Assembly (NCBI RefSeq): GCF_006364435.1
Contig: NZ_CP040977.1
Coordinates: forward strand, 868,001-932,000
Source of the DNA: Candidatus Methylopumilus universalis
GTDB taxonomy: Bacteria > Pseudomonadota > Gammaproteobacteria > Burkholderiales > Methylophilaceae
Direction of reading: 5' to 3'
DNA: 64,000 nt
Part shown: positions 49,664 through 59,189 of the stretch, piece by piece
Layout: the number at the start of each line of letters is the position of its first letter
How positions within the stretch are numbered: the first letter of the stretch is position 1
Made by a program: the position numbers and the translations under genes
Notes under the pieces: generated by a model
The model's database searches: none
The model's input: the letters and a program-made list of their open reading frames with translations, nothing else
What the model was told of the DNA's origin: nothing

Positions 49664-50032
49664 ATGAAAAATCCTTACAAGGGTAAAACTGGTCTTAAAC
49701 GTCTTGTCAACGCTTTTGGTTATTCTATCGCCGGAACCTTGGCTGCCTTTAAGCATGAAGATGCTTTTAGGCAGGAGGTGGTACTGACTCTTGTGCTTAC
49801 ACCTGTTGCACTTTATTTTGGTGGAACAGCTATTGATCAAGCATTGATGATAAGTAGCCTGCTATTTATTATTATTGTTGAATTATTAAACTCATCGATT
49901 GAAGCTACTGTTGATCGTATTTCTGTCAAACATCACAAACTTGCAAAGCGTGCTAAGGATATTGGTAGTGCAGCCGTTTTTTTTAGTCTCATCAATGCTG
50001 CTGTGATATGGTTTTTAATTCTTGTGAAATAA
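49664..50032 (+). CDS. dgkA: Diacylglycerol kinase
   Basis: Small three-helix membrane kinase turning diacylglycerol into phosphatidic acid. ELLNSSIEATVDRIS and AKDIGSAAVF carry the catalytic Glu and the family signature. The ATG at 49664 gives 122 residues, the length of E. coli DgkA; an upstream TTG at 49649 lies within an inverted repeat and is less likely. It would return diacylglycerol made by PlcP to phospholipid synthesis. Confidence 0.92.
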   Translation: MKNPYKGKTGLKRLVNAFGYSIAGTLAAFKHEDAFRQEVVLTLVLTPVALYFGGTAIDQALMISSLLFIIIVELLNSSIEATVDRISVKHHKLAKRAKDIGSAAVFFSLINAAVIWFLILVK

Positions 50033-50073
50033 TTTAATTTTAAACTCTATCTTCTTCGATAATTCGTTCAAAA

Positions 50074-50103
50074 GTTTCTCATAGCAAGTGAGAAGATTTT
50101 TTT
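50074..50103 (+). terminator. Terminator after dgkA
   Basis: TTCTCA (50076-50081) and TGAGAA (50089-50094) form a short stem with a 7-base loop, followed by GA and seven Ts. Confidence 0.6.
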
Positions 50104-50144
50104 GAGAAGTGCGGGACCAGTTTCTGGGCAAATTAAAAATAGTG

Positions 50145-51944
50145 TTAGTGAGATTTTTTTATGTTATTTTTAATATAATTTTTTAGCTCTATTACCACTT
50201 CACTCATAACTCCTTCCCATTGCCCAGGTTCTTTTTGGGTAAAAATTCTGACTGATGGGTACCATGGACTTGAAGTCCTGTGATCTGAAAACCAACGCCA
50301 ACATGTGTTATAGCGATTTAATATCCAAGTCTCTTTCCCAAGCGCGCCTGAGAGGTGAGCAACAGAAGTATCTACGGTAATGACTAGATCTAAATTCTCT
50401 ATCAACGCAGCCGTGTCACTAAAGTCATGTAATTCATTCGAAAGATCTAAAATATCTATTTTTGAATCTTCTGACTTTATTAATTTTAATTGTTCAAGGG
50501 CAGACTCCCCCTTTTGCAAGCTAATCACATCGATTTTAAGTGAAGTGATTTCTAAAAAATTTTTTAATTCTATGCTACGGCTCTTTTGAAGGTTCCAAAC
50601 TTTTGGTTGATCAGGTCTATAACCGCCTTCCCATACAATTCCGACTCGATACTGAATCTTATTCAAAAGTTTTTTTTCAAAGTGTTCAATTTTTTTTGGC
50701 TGAGCGCTCAGGTATTTTTTAGGGGATGGAATGCTTGAGGTATCCGTTTTAAAAACATAAGGTAGACTCATAATTGGACAGTGATAATCGTAACCATCGA
50801 CTGGTTGTTTAACTTCTTTGAACTTCACGTTGAGCGTGGACATGATACTTCTCAAAACCTCAGGAACTTCAAGCCAGACAACCGCCCCCATTTTAACCAG
50901 CATTGGAATATACCTACAAAACTGGAGGCAATCCCCTAAACCCTGCTCAGGATGGACGTAAATAATTTTGCCATCAATGTTGTCGGTATCGTGTAAGAGG
51001 GGTCTGCTAAATTTTTTCTGATTAAGTGTAAGATGCCGACACTCATAAGCCTGCCATCCGCGCTCATAGTCGCCGATCGATAGGTAACACGTTGCGAGAT
51101 TAAATTGTGCATCTGCGTAGAATGGCTTTAAATTTATTGCCTTATTAAAGTATGTTATGGCGCTTGATGGGTCGCTGTATATGAGTAATAGCGCCTTATT
51201 GTTGTAAGCCTCAGCTAGATTTGCATTCGTTGCAATGGCTAAATCAAAGTAATGATTAGCTTCCTCGTATCGATATTGATTGAGCAATGAAACACCCTTG
51301 CTATTGAGAAGCTCCTCATGATCGGGCTTTAATATCAGCCCTCGATCTATAAATTCACTTGCCTCCTCATAACGGCCCAAAAGATTGAGAGTGTTACAAA
51401 GATTGAGATACACCTCTGGTATCCTATGATTCGACTTCAAAGCCTCTTTATAAGAACTCACCGCCTCAACATAGAGCTTTAAATTCTCATTACAGATGCC
51501 TTGGTTGTAATGAAGCTGAAATCCATCACCTCCAGCAAGTAAAGCCTCTTTATAGTCCAAAAGCGCCTTGTCATAGCGCGATTGTTTTTGATAGATATTG
51601 CCTCTGTTATTTCTGGCATCAATATCTCGAGGATTAATCTCAAGAATGGCGTCATAAGCAATAAGCGCTTCACTCAAATTTTTTTGTTCAGTGTGTATGA
51701 TTGCCTTATTGAAGAGCACATCAACCTGACTCGAGTCTAACTCTAAAGATTTTCCATAGGCATCGAGCGCACCTTGATTGTCGTCTGAGGCTAGATAAAG
51801 ATCGCCAAGGGCGTTAAGAAGGTTTAGGTTATGAGGGGCTTCTTGAAGTCCATCCCTTATAATCTTTATAGCACCGACCTTATCCCCTGTTGAGAATTTA
51901 TCAGAGGCCTTTGAAATTATTTCATCTTCACTGCGGTCAGCCAT
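50145..51944 (-). CDS. TPR protein with glycosyltransferase-like C-terminal domain
   Basis: A 599-residue protein with about eight to ten tetratricopeptide repeats in residues 10-290 (for example AYGKSLELDSSQVDVLFNKA and RYEEASEFIDRGLILKPDHE). The C-terminal domain has HPEQGLGDCLQFCRYIPML (near 325) and DLVITVDTSVAHLSGALGK, motifs of heptosyltransferase/GT9-like folds. Such fusions are widespread but their substrates are mostly unknown. No signal peptide or membrane segment. I take ATG 51944 over the preceding TTG. Confidence 0.75.
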   Translation of the reverse strand: MADRSEDEIISKASDKFSTGDKVGAIKIIRDGLQEAPHNLNLLNALGDLYLASDDNQGALDAYGKSLELDSSQVDVLFNKAIIHTEQKNLSEALIAYDAILEINPRDIDARNNRGNIYQKQSRYDKALLDYKEALLAGGDGFQLHYNQGICNENLKLYVEAVSSYKEALKSNHRIPEVYLNLCNTLNLLGRYEEASEFIDRGLILKPDHEELLNSKGVSLLNQYRYEEANHYFDLAIATNANLAEAYNNKALLLIYSDPSSAITYFNKAINLKPFYADAQFNLATCYLSIGDYERGWQAYECRHLTLNQKKFSRPLLHDTDNIDGKIIYVHPEQGLGDCLQFCRYIPMLVKMGAVVWLEVPEVLRSIMSTLNVKFKEVKQPVDGYDYHCPIMSLPYVFKTDTSSIPSPKKYLSAQPKKIEHFEKKLLNKIQYRVGIVWEGGYRPDQPKVWNLQKSRSIELKNFLEITSLKIDVISLQKGESALEQLKLIKSEDSKIDILDLSNELHDFSDTAALIENLDLVITVDTSVAHLSGALGKETWILNRYNTCWRWFSDHRTSSPWYPSVRIFTQKEPGQWEGVMSEVVIELKNYIKNNIKKSH

Positions 51945-51964
51945 CAAACAAAAAAATCCTTTTT

Positions 51965-51996
51965 AAAAAAAAACCCGCAAGTTTGCGGGTTTTTTT
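51965..51996 (-). terminator. Terminator after the phosphate-type porin
   Basis: CCCGCAA and TTGCGGG form a stem flanked by A-runs and T-runs, so it can act on the minus strand after the porin at 52012. The same symmetry would also work on the plus strand. Confidence 0.8.
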
Positions 51997-52011
51997 AAAC
52001 CTTCATTTACC

Positions 52012-53496
52012 CTAGAACATTATCTGCGTGCGCATAAGGATAGCCTGCTCATCCTTGTACTCTCTTCCATTAAGGGTTGGAGTAGTAGTTCCTAAAAGGC
52101 CATTGAAGTCAGTATACACATACTCTGCCATCATCCTAAAGTTTGGATTCGCCCAGAATTTAACACCAACCGAAACTGCATTTGCCTTCGTGTAACCTGC
52201 TGTTTTGGTCACTAAGCCATTGCCTACAGTTGTCCCTGAAGCTCCTGCAGTAGCTATAAGCTGTGCTGAAGTACCGAAGTCGCTTGCGTCAAATGAACTG
52301 TATCTCGCGCCCACTTCCCAAGCGCCGCCCGTCATGGTATCGCCGTCAAAGTTTTTGATTGGTTTTAATGCACCAAACGCTCCATCCTTGTATCGATCTG
52401 CCCACTTCTCACCCGTGAGGGTATGAAGAACCTGCACATAGCCAGTGTTGATGTCGTGGTCTTGGTTCACACTATCAACATAAAATTCGTGGTTCTGTCG
52501 AGTGTATTGTGCCTGTATCTTAGTAGAGTTGAAGGCAAAGGCGCCCTCAAGATTCCATCTCGTCCTTGTTTGCGTCTTATCACCAGTACCAATCGGCGAT
52601 ACTACAGGCTGAGTATAGAATGAGAGACCTCTTGCCTCGGTGGAACGATTTCCACCAAATCCTCCTGAAAGCGGAGACTCACCCGCTGAAAAGGAAGCGC
52701 CTAGATGCATAACCTTCTCCTTGTCGCCCATTGCCTCTGAAAAGTTATAGGTCAAGCGTCCGATGATGTCCTTGCCATCCTGACGATTATCAAGCTCAGC
52801 CGTAGTTGAGTTTGCTGATCCATATCCATTCGAAGCAGCTAGTGCGTAGGTCATGCCCTTTGTAGGGGAACCAAATAGTTGCAAGCCCACCTCTTTTGCT
52901 GGGATGTAGGCATCCACAAAGCTACGCTCTATGAAGTCGATGTTGTTCGAGCTTGTCAACTGCTCCAAGCTGAAGGGCATCTTAAACTGGCCGAAGCGGA
53001 ATTTTGCTTTCTCAAACCATGACACATCCATGTAGCCAACGTCCAATACGTTAACAGCACCAACTGTGTTGATTGTGACCTCACCGCTGTAATACTTAGC
53101 AAACTTAAACTTCGTAGTGATCCGAGCACGTCTGATGTCGAAGGTATCTGCTTGGACTGCAGATGGGGTTGCAGTTACTGATGAGAGTGCAGCATTAGAA
53201 TCACCATTTTCGTTGTAGTCTCTGTAATCAAAATGGATACGACCCCCAATCGACACGTTACCACTACCGTCTGGCGTCTCTAAAAATAGCGCGCCATCTT
53301 TCTCTTTCGCAACTGGCGTGACCTTAGCTTTTGCATTGTGGCCCTTAGTAATCAATCGACCCTCTTCTTCTGTTAAAACACCCTTCATCACCAAAGCATC
53401 AACGATATCTGTGGAGCTGTCTGCTAAGGCAACTTGACCCGCCATTAACAAAACTGCGCTAGATACAGCGGCTGCTAATTTTTTATTGAAATTCAT
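52012..53496 (-). CDS. Phosphate-selective porin O/P-type outer-membrane protein
   Basis: Outer-membrane porin of 494 residues. Signal peptide 1-25 ending QVALA, then a short helical stretch (STDIVDALVMKGVLTEEEG), then a long barrel with FDIRRARITTKFKFAKYYSG and RFGQFKMPFSLEQLTSSNNIDFIERS, signature segments of the OprO/OprP family, and a C-terminal phenylalanine (MRTQIMF). A PhoB box lies upstream and the pst operon is nearby, so phosphate or polyphosphate uptake is likely. Specificity needs the pore lysines to be modelled. Confidence 0.87.
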   Translation of the reverse strand: MNFNKKLAAAVSSAVLLMAGQVALADSSTDIVDALVMKGVLTEEEGRLITKGHNAKAKVTPVAKEKDGALFLETPDGSGNVSIGGRIHFDYRDYNENGDSNAALSSVTATPSAVQADTFDIRRARITTKFKFAKYYSGEVTINTVGAVNVLDVGYMDVSWFEKAKFRFGQFKMPFSLEQLTSSNNIDFIERSFVDAYIPAKEVGLQLFGSPTKGMTYALAASNGYGSANSTTAELDNRQDGKDIIGRLTYNFSEAMGDKEKVMHLGASFSAGESPLSGGFGGNRSTEARGLSFYTQPVVSPIGTGDKTQTRTRWNLEGAFAFNSTKIQAQYTRQNHEFYVDSVNQDHDINTGYVQVLHTLTGEKWADRYKDGAFGALKPIKNFDGDTMTGGAWEVGARYSSFDASDFGTSAQLIATAGASGTTVGNGLVTKTAGYTKANAVSVGVKFWANPNFRMMAEYVYTDFNGLLGTTTPTLNGREYKDEQAILMRTQIMF

Positions 53497-53576
53497 TTAT
53501 TGCTCCCTTTGATTTTTACTTTAAGTTTATTAAATTCGAATGTTAGTCAAACTTTAAAGCTTTTTGACATTTATGA

Positions 53577-53610
53577 ATCTTACGGATGGAATATGACACA
53601 TATGTGACAA
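53577..53610 (-). promoter_or_regulatory. PhoB box and -10 of the porin
   Basis: On the minus strand TTGTCAC-ATAT-GTGTCAT (53593-53610), 10 bases, then TAAGAT (53577-53582). The leader is about 75 bases and has GGGAG before the ATG, unlike the leaderless lipid genes. Confidence 0.8.
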
Positions 53611-53728
53611 ACAAATATTACAAGTGGTTTTTTTGAATATATTTTTGATTTGTTGTAAAAAAACAACAACCCTGCTGTTTATAGTTTACTTATAAGGGCT
53701 CTGAGCAATCTTAATAGCTAACATTTCA

Positions 53729-54367
53729 CTAAAAATGAATGTGATTCTGGTTAAATTCTACCTCACCTGAAGCCAAATTGTATACAGCCCCCACTAGACC
53801 GATTTCTTTTTTTTCAATCATGTCAGTCAAGAGTGGGCTGCTCTTTAAGATCCGTTCCATTTGCACTTCCACGTTATGGAAACACACTCTTTCAACAAAC
53901 GTGTCATTGCTTGAGTCGCGTTTATCTGTAATTGTTTTTTCTAAAAGAACTGCAGGGTCAATGAGTTCAATAATTTCCCCGATGTTGCCACCCTTGTAAT
54001 GATCGCACGCCGCCTTGATAGCACCGCAATTAGAGTGTCCCATCACGACAACTAATTTTGAACCTAAGTACTTACAAGAAAATTCTAAACTACCAATCGC
54101 TTTGATCGACGCGATGTTGCCTGCAAGTCGCACACTAAAAATATCGCCTAGGTTCTGATCAAAAATAAGTTCAACAGTCGTTCTTGAGTCACTGCATCCT
54201 AATACAGATGCAAAGGGATGTTGTTTTTCTTTAATGACGTCACGCACGCTTAACATGTCGTGCTCACGCTGCACATTATTTTTAAAGCGCTCATTACCCT
54301 CAATCAAAATATCAAGCGCTTGCCTCGGGGTACATTTATCTCGATCTATGAGTGGATGACGGTACAT
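53729..54367 (-). CDS. Beta-class carbonic anhydrase
   Basis: Zinc enzyme interconverting CO2 and bicarbonate, 212 residues. Zinc ligands C58 (in GCSDSR, with the D60-R62 dyad), H111 and C114 (MGHSNCGA). It follows lysS by four bases, so it is probably cotranscribed with prfB and lysS. A methylotroph could use it to supply bicarbonate to carboxylases, but that is speculation. Confidence 0.93.
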   Translation of the reverse strand: MYRHPLIDRDKCTPRQALDILIEGNERFKNNVQREHDMLSVRDVIKEKQHPFASVLGCSDSRTTVELIFDQNLGDIFSVRLAGNIASIKAIGSLEFSCKYLGSKLVVVMGHSNCGAIKAACDHYKGGNIGEIIELIDPAVLLEKTITDKRDSSNDTFVERVCFHNVEVQMERILKSSPLLTDMIEKKEIGLVGAVYNLASGEVEFNQNHIHF

Positions 54368-54371
54368 AGGA

Positions 54372-55892
54372 TTAATTCGCCTCAGCGCGCATGTGTGGAA
54401 ATAAAATCACATCACGAATCGAAGGACTGTCAGTGAGTAACATCACAAGACGATCAATCCCAATACCACAGCCTCCTGTCGGTGGCATACCGTATTCAAG
54501 TGCGCGAATAAAATCCGCATCGTAGAACATCGCTTCATGGTCACCCGCTTCTTTTGCTTTTGCCTGATTGTGGAATCGTTGTGCCTGATCTTCTGCGTCA
54601 TTCAATTCAGAAAAACCATTTGCAATTTCTCGCCCTGCAATAAAAAGTTCAAAGCGCTCTGTGATGTCTTTATTTTTGTCAGATGCACGTGCAAGTGGCG
54701 ACACCTCAACTGGATAGTCAATAATATAAGTAGGATTCCAAAGTTGCGATTCAGCAGTGCCTTCAAAGAGTGCTAGTTGTAATGCACCGAGACCAGCGTG
54801 ATCAAATGCTTTGTGATCGTACTTTAAAAGTTCATCACGTAAAAATTTTTCATCGTTCAATTGTACGTCCGAATATTGCGGTGCATATTTTTTTATAGCA
54901 CCCACAATAGTAAGTCGCTCAAACGGATCGGTGAAATTAATTTCACGACCTTGATATTCAATTGTAGTTTTTCCTAATGCAATCATCGCAGCATCACGAA
55001 TACAATCTTCAGTGAATTGCATCAACCAATGGTAATCGGTATACGCTGCATAAAATTCCATCATGGTAAATTCTGGATTGTGTCTTACACTTAATCCTTC
55101 ATTTCTAAAGTTGCGATTAATTTCAAATACACGATCAAATCCACCGACCACTAATCTTTTTAAATAAAGTTCGGGTGCGATACGCATATACATCTGCATG
55201 TCGAGCGCGTTGTGATGCGTGATAAAAGGTTTTGCTGCAGCACCTCCTGGAATAGGATGAAGCATGGGCGTCTCAACTTCGTTGAAACAATGCTTCACCA
55301 TGAACGCACGAATGCCGCTCATGATTTTTGATCTTGTTAAAAAAGTTTGTTTTGTTTCATCACTCATGATGAGATCAACATAACGTTGGCGATACTTCAC
55401 TTCTTGATCGGAGAGTCCATGAAATTTTTCAGGCAAGGGCCGAATCGATTTTGTGAGGAGTCTTAAATGACTCACGCGAATAGAAAGTTCACCTGTTTTA
55501 GTTTTAAATAAAACACCAGTCGCCCCTAGGATGTCACCTAAGTCCCAGTGCTTAAAATTTTCGTAAATGGTTTCTGCGTCATCACTCTTAATATTGTCTT
55601 TTGAGATAAAAAGTTGAATACGTCCTGATCCATCTTGGAGAGTTGCGAAGCTAGCTTTCCCCATGACACGTTTTAGCATCATGCGTCCAGCGACAATCAC
55701 TTCAACAGCTTTAGGTTCGAGCGTATCATTTTCGAACTTACCAAATTCTTCGTGAATCGTTTTTGCAAAATGTTGTGGCTTGAAGTCATTCGGAAATGCA
55801 ACACCCGCTTCTCTTATTTTTTTTAATTTTTCACGACGTTCTAATATGACGTGATTTTCATTTTGCTCTATCGGTTGGTTTTCTTCTGACAA
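54372..55892 (-). CDS. lysS: Lysyl-tRNA synthetase, class II
   Basis: Charges tRNA-Lys. OB-fold anticodon-binding domain (about 65-145), then the class II core: motif 2 [18 protein letters not shown] and motif 3 [12 protein letters not shown]. Length 506. The start appears to be TTG at 55892 with GGGAG nine bases upstream inside the prfB tail. The prfB-lysS order is that of E. coli. Confidence 0.96.
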   Translation of the reverse strand: MSEENQPIEQNENHVILERREKLKKIREAGVAFPNDFKPQHFAKTIHEEFGKFENDTLEPKAVEVIVAGRMMLKRVMGKASFATLQDGSGRIQLFISKDNIKSDDAETIYENFKHWDLGDILGATGVLFKTKTGELSIRVSHLRLLTKSIRPLPEKFHGLSDQEVKYRQRYVDLIMSDETKQTFLTRSKIMSGIRAFMVKHCFNEVETPMLHPIPGGAAAKPFITHHNALDMQMYMRIAPELYLKRLVVGGFDRVFEINRNFRNEGLSVRHNPEFTMMEFYAAYTDYHWLMQFTEDCIRDAAMIALGKTTIEYQGREINFTDPFERLTIVGAIKKYAPQYSDVQLNDEKFLRDELLKYDHKAFDHAGLGALQLALFEGTAESQLWNPTYIIDYPVEVSPLARASDKNKDITERFELFIAGREIANGFSELNDAEDQAQRFHNQAKAKEAGDHEAMFYDADFIRALEYGMPPTGGCGIGIDRLVMLLTDSPSIRDVILFPHMRAEAN

Positions 55893-55896
55893 CTTT

Positions 55897-57001
55897 TTAT
55901 ACTCCCTGCTTTAAGCTTTCACTAATAAATGGATCAAGGTCACCATCAAGGACGCCTTGCGTATTACCTACTTCAACATTCGTGCGTAAATCTTTAATAC
56001 GCGATTGATCGAGCACATAACTTCTAATCTGATGCCCCCAACCTATATCGGTTTTTGCGTCTTCTAACGCTTGCTTTTCTTCGTTACGTTTATTTAACTC
56101 TAACGCATAAAGTTGTGCGCGTAACATATTCATAGCTTCCGCTCTATTGCGATGCTGTGATCGATCATCCTGACACTGCACGACTGTATTCGTGGGTATG
56201 TGTGTAATACGTACTGCTGAGTCGGTCTTATTAATATGTTGGCCACCTGCACCCGATGCTCTATAAGTATCAATTCTTAAATCCGCTGGATTAATATCCA
56301 CCTCAATCGAGTCATCCACCTCAGGATAGACTTGCACACTCGCAAAAGATGTGTGACGACGATTTCCCGAATCAAAGGGGGACTTTCTGACCAAGCGATG
56401 AACACCTGTTTCGGTTCTTAAATGCCCGAAAGCATAATCACCCGAAATTTTTAATGTCGCACTTTTAATGCCGGCGATATCCCCATCTGAAATATCGAGC
56501 ACCTCTACTTTAAATCCTTTTCTTTCTCCATACCTTATATACATACGAAGAAGCATATTTGCCCAATCTTGTGCCTCAGTCCCGCCACTGCCTGATTGGA
56601 AATTAATGAAGCAGTTATTCGGATCCATGGGATGAGAAAACATGCGACGGAATTCCATCGCCTCTACACTCTTTTCGAGCGTTTGACTTTCATCTAACAC
56701 TACCTTAAGTGTCTCGTCATCATTCTCAGTGCGGGCTAATTCAAATAACTCACACTGATCCTTTAAATTTGACGCAAGGTGACTCAAGCCGTTGACTATA
56801 AAGTCGAGCTCGCGCTTTTCTTTACCCAAAGCCTGGCTTTTGGGTTGGTCATTCCAAATAGACGGGTCTTCAAGCTCCTTTGAAATTTGCTCTAGACGTG
56901 ACTTTTTGACGTCAAAGTCAAAGATACCCCCTAAGGGCTTGATGGCGTTCATTTAATCCATCGAGTCGGTGTTGAATCTGGTTAAGGGTTTCTGCGTCCA
57001 T
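55897..57001 (-). CDS. prfB: Peptide chain release factor 2, programmed +1 frameshift
   Basis: Recognises UAA and UGA. A 27-codon first frame starts at ATG 57001 ([15 protein letters not shown], ending RGYL) and stops at TGA 56920-56918. The site AGGGGG-TAT-CTT-TGA-C is the classic RF2 frameshift signal; skipping T56920 joins it to the long frame 56919-55897, about 367 residues in all. SPF (in RKSPFDSG) sets stop-codon specificity and GAGGQH is the catalytic GGQ. Reading only the long frame from 56952 would give a false start. Confidence 0.95.
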
Positions 57002-57056
57002 GAGCTTTTTACCTATGAAAACAACGCATTATACATTTAAATGGCTAGTTAATTTT

Positions 57057-57090
57057 CTGTCATATATATGTCACAATTTATCCATAAACT
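57057..57090 (+). promoter_or_regulatory. PhoB box and -10 of pstS
   Basis: CTGTCAT-ATAT-ATGTCAC (57057-57074), 10 bases, then TAAACT (57085-57090). The first half-site is a perfect match. Leader about 36 bases with a strong AGGAG. Confidence 0.88.
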
Positions 57091-57132
57091 AGCCCCTGAT
57101 TCACTCAACTTAAAACAAATCCAGGAGCTTTT

Positions 57133-58131
57133 ATGAAGTCTAACAAAATCAAGAACTTAGGTTTAGCAGCTTTAGTTGCTTCAACCTTCGCCTTTTCATA
57201 CAACATTCATGCAGCAGATAAAGTCATTGCAATTGATGGCTCTTCTACTGTTTACCCAATTACTGAAGCTGTCGCTGAAGACTTCCAAAAGAAAACAGGC
57301 ACTAAAGTGACTGTGGGTGTTTCAGGTACAGGTGGTGGCTTTAAAAAATTCTGCCGTGGCGAAACGATGATCTCTAATGCATCACGTCCTATCTCTAAAA
57401 AAGAAATGGACATGTGTGCTGAGTCTGGTATTACTTACATCGAACTACCAGTTGCCTTTGACGCGTTAACTGTAGTAACAAACAAGGGTAACGACTGGGC
57501 AAAATCAATGACAGTCGCTGAGCTTAATAAAGTATGGATGTCAGGTAGCTCTGTTAAAAATTGGAAGGATGTCAATCCAGCTTGGCCTAATCAACCGATG
57601 AAATTATTTGGCCCAGGTGCTGACTCAGGAACATTCGACTACTTTACTGAAGCGATTAATGGACGTGCTAAATCATCACGCTCTGATTACACAGCGTCTG
57701 AAGATGACAATGTCTTGGTGACAGGTGTGTCAGGCGATAAAGGTGGTATGGGATACTTTGGTTTAGCTTACTACCTCGAGAACAAAGACAAGCTTAACGC
57801 TGTTGCAATTGTAGCTAAAGGCAAAACTGAAGGTGTGCTTCCTTCTGAAGCAACTGTGATGGATGGTACATACCAACCACTAGCGCGTCCTTTATTCATC
57901 TATGTCAATGGTACTAAAGGTGCTTTTGATAAAGACGTGAAAGCCTTTGTGGAATTCTACCTAGCGAACGCACCTAAATTGGTGAAGGAAGTAAAATTTG
58001 TTCCGCTTACTTCACCTGAGTACGCAGCAGTAACTAAGCACTGGCAATCTAAAAAAGCGGGTACTGGCTTTGGTGGTACAAATGAAGTGGGTCTAAAAAT
58101 CGAAGACCTTATCAAGCGTATTAAAGACTAA
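57133..58131 (+). CDS. pstS: Phosphate ABC transporter, periplasmic binding protein
   Basis: High-affinity phosphate binder. Signal peptide about 1-28 (ending IHA), then [18 protein letters not shown] and [17 protein letters not shown], whose Ser/Thr/Gly residues bind phosphate, and [12 protein letters not shown]. Length 332. AGGAG precedes the ATG. A terminator hairpin separates it from pstC, consistent with much higher expression of the binding protein. Confidence 0.95.
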   Translation: MKSNKIKNLGLAALVASTFAFSYNIHAADKVIAIDGSSTVYPITEAVAEDFQKKTGTKVTVGVSGTGGGFKKFCRGETMISNASRPISKKEMDMCAESGITYIELPVAFDALTVVTNKGNDWAKSMTVAELNKVWMSGSSVKNWKDVNPAWPNQPMKLFGPGADSGTFDYFTEAINGRAKSSRSDYTASEDDNVLVTGVSGDKGGMGYFGLAYYLENKDKLNAVAIVAKGKTEGVLPSEATVMDGTYQPLARPLFIYVNGTKGAFDKDVKAFVEFYLANAPKLVKEVKFVPLTSPEYAAVTKHWQSKKAGTGFGGTNEVGLKIEDLIKRIKD

Positions 58132-58168
58132 TCGCTAGAAAGCCTTTAAAGCAAGTTAAGTAACGACT

Positions 58169-58198
58169 AAAAAAGGCGGCACAAAGGCCGCCTTTTTT
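58169..58198 (+). terminator. Attenuating terminator between pstS and pstC
   Basis: GGCGGC and GCCGCC with a 6-base loop, flanked by AAAAA and TTTTTT. It lies 40 bases after pstS. pstC has no promoter of its own that I can see, so partial read-through is likely. Confidence 0.85.
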
Positions 58199-58253
58199 AA
58201 CTTTAAAAAGATACAATCATTTTCAAGTAACTTACATCATAGAAAAAAATAAA

Positions 58254-59186
58254 TTGACAACAACTCAATTAAAAGACCCGCCGATTAGTAAAAGACTCGC
58301 TAAAAATATTAAGCGAAACTTTGTTGAGCGCGTCATCGAAATTATTTTGATGTTTGCAGCACTTGCTGCTACTTTTATTACCTTAGGTATTGTTTACATT
58401 TTAGTGACTGAAGCCTCAGGATTTTTTAAAGATGTCAGTATTGTCGAATTCTTAACGAGTAGGCAATGGAGCCCGCTCTTTGAAGATGCACACTACGGCA
58501 TTCTTCCTCTTATATCAGGAACCCTCACCACATCGTTCATTGCCCTTACTATCGCAATTCCGATTGGAACAGTTGCCGCAATCTACCTTTCTGAATTTGC
58601 ATCACACAAGACACGTGAGACTGTGAAACCAATATTGGAACTTTTGGTGGGTGTACCTACCGTCGTCTTTGGTTACTTCGCCCTTCTTTTTGTCACCCCA
58701 TTACTCCAAAAGTTAAATCCTGACTTACCAACATTCAACATGCTAGGGGCCGGCATCGTCATGGGCGTGATGATTATCCCTTACATTGCATCCGTAGCAG
58801 AGGACGCCATGAGGGCAGTACCTATGAATATGCGCGAGGGCTCTTACGCAATGGGTGCCACCAAATTTCAAACAGCCATTCGTGTCGTGACCCCTGCTGC
58901 CACATCCGGCATTATTGCCGCTTACATTTTAGGGATCAGCCGCGCAGTGGGCGAAACCATGGTCGTTGCGATTGCAGCAGGCCAGCAGCCTACTTTTACA
59001 TTCAACCCATTGGAAGGTGCTGCGACAATCACAGCGTATATTGTGCAAGTGGCTATGGGCGATTTGCCGCATGGAAGCCTAGGCTATCAGAGTATTTTTG
59101 CAGCCGGTATGGTGTTATTTGTGATTACCTTCGTGTTTAACATACTAGGTCACATGGCAAGAAAACGTTTTGCAGAGAGGTATTAA
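58254..59186 (+). CDS. pstC: Phosphate ABC transporter permease PstC
   Basis: Inner-membrane permease with about six helices, 310 residues. PIGTVAAIYLSEFA and the ABC-interaction loop (EDAMRAVPMNMREGSYAMGATKF) are typical. The only start before the first helix is TTG at 58254; no clear Shine-Dalgarno precedes it, which would lower its translation relative to pstS. Confidence 0.93.
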   Translation: MTTTQLKDPPISKRLAKNIKRNFVERVIEIILMFAALAATFITLGIVYILVTEASGFFKDVSIVEFLTSRQWSPLFEDAHYGILPLISGTLTTSFIALTIAIPIGTVAAIYLSEFASHKTRETVKPILELLVGVPTVVFGYFALLFVTPLLQKLNPDLPTFNMLGAGIVMGVMIIPYIASVAEDAMRAVPMNMREGSYAMGATKFQTAIRVVTPAATSGIIAAYILGISRAVGETMVVAIAAGQQPTFTFNPLEGAATITAYIVQVAMGDLPHGSLGYQSIFAAGMVLFVITFVFNILGHMARKRFAERY

Positions 59187-59189
59187 TTC

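Noticed and set aside
53650-53669. Inverted repeat TTGTTGT / ACAACAA between carbonic anhydrase and the porin as a terminator
   Set aside because: The arms are short and AT-rich and no T-run follows, so it is not convincing.
55897-56952. prfB starting at ATG 56952
   Set aside because: The frameshift signal and the 27-codon upstream frame show that translation begins at 57001.
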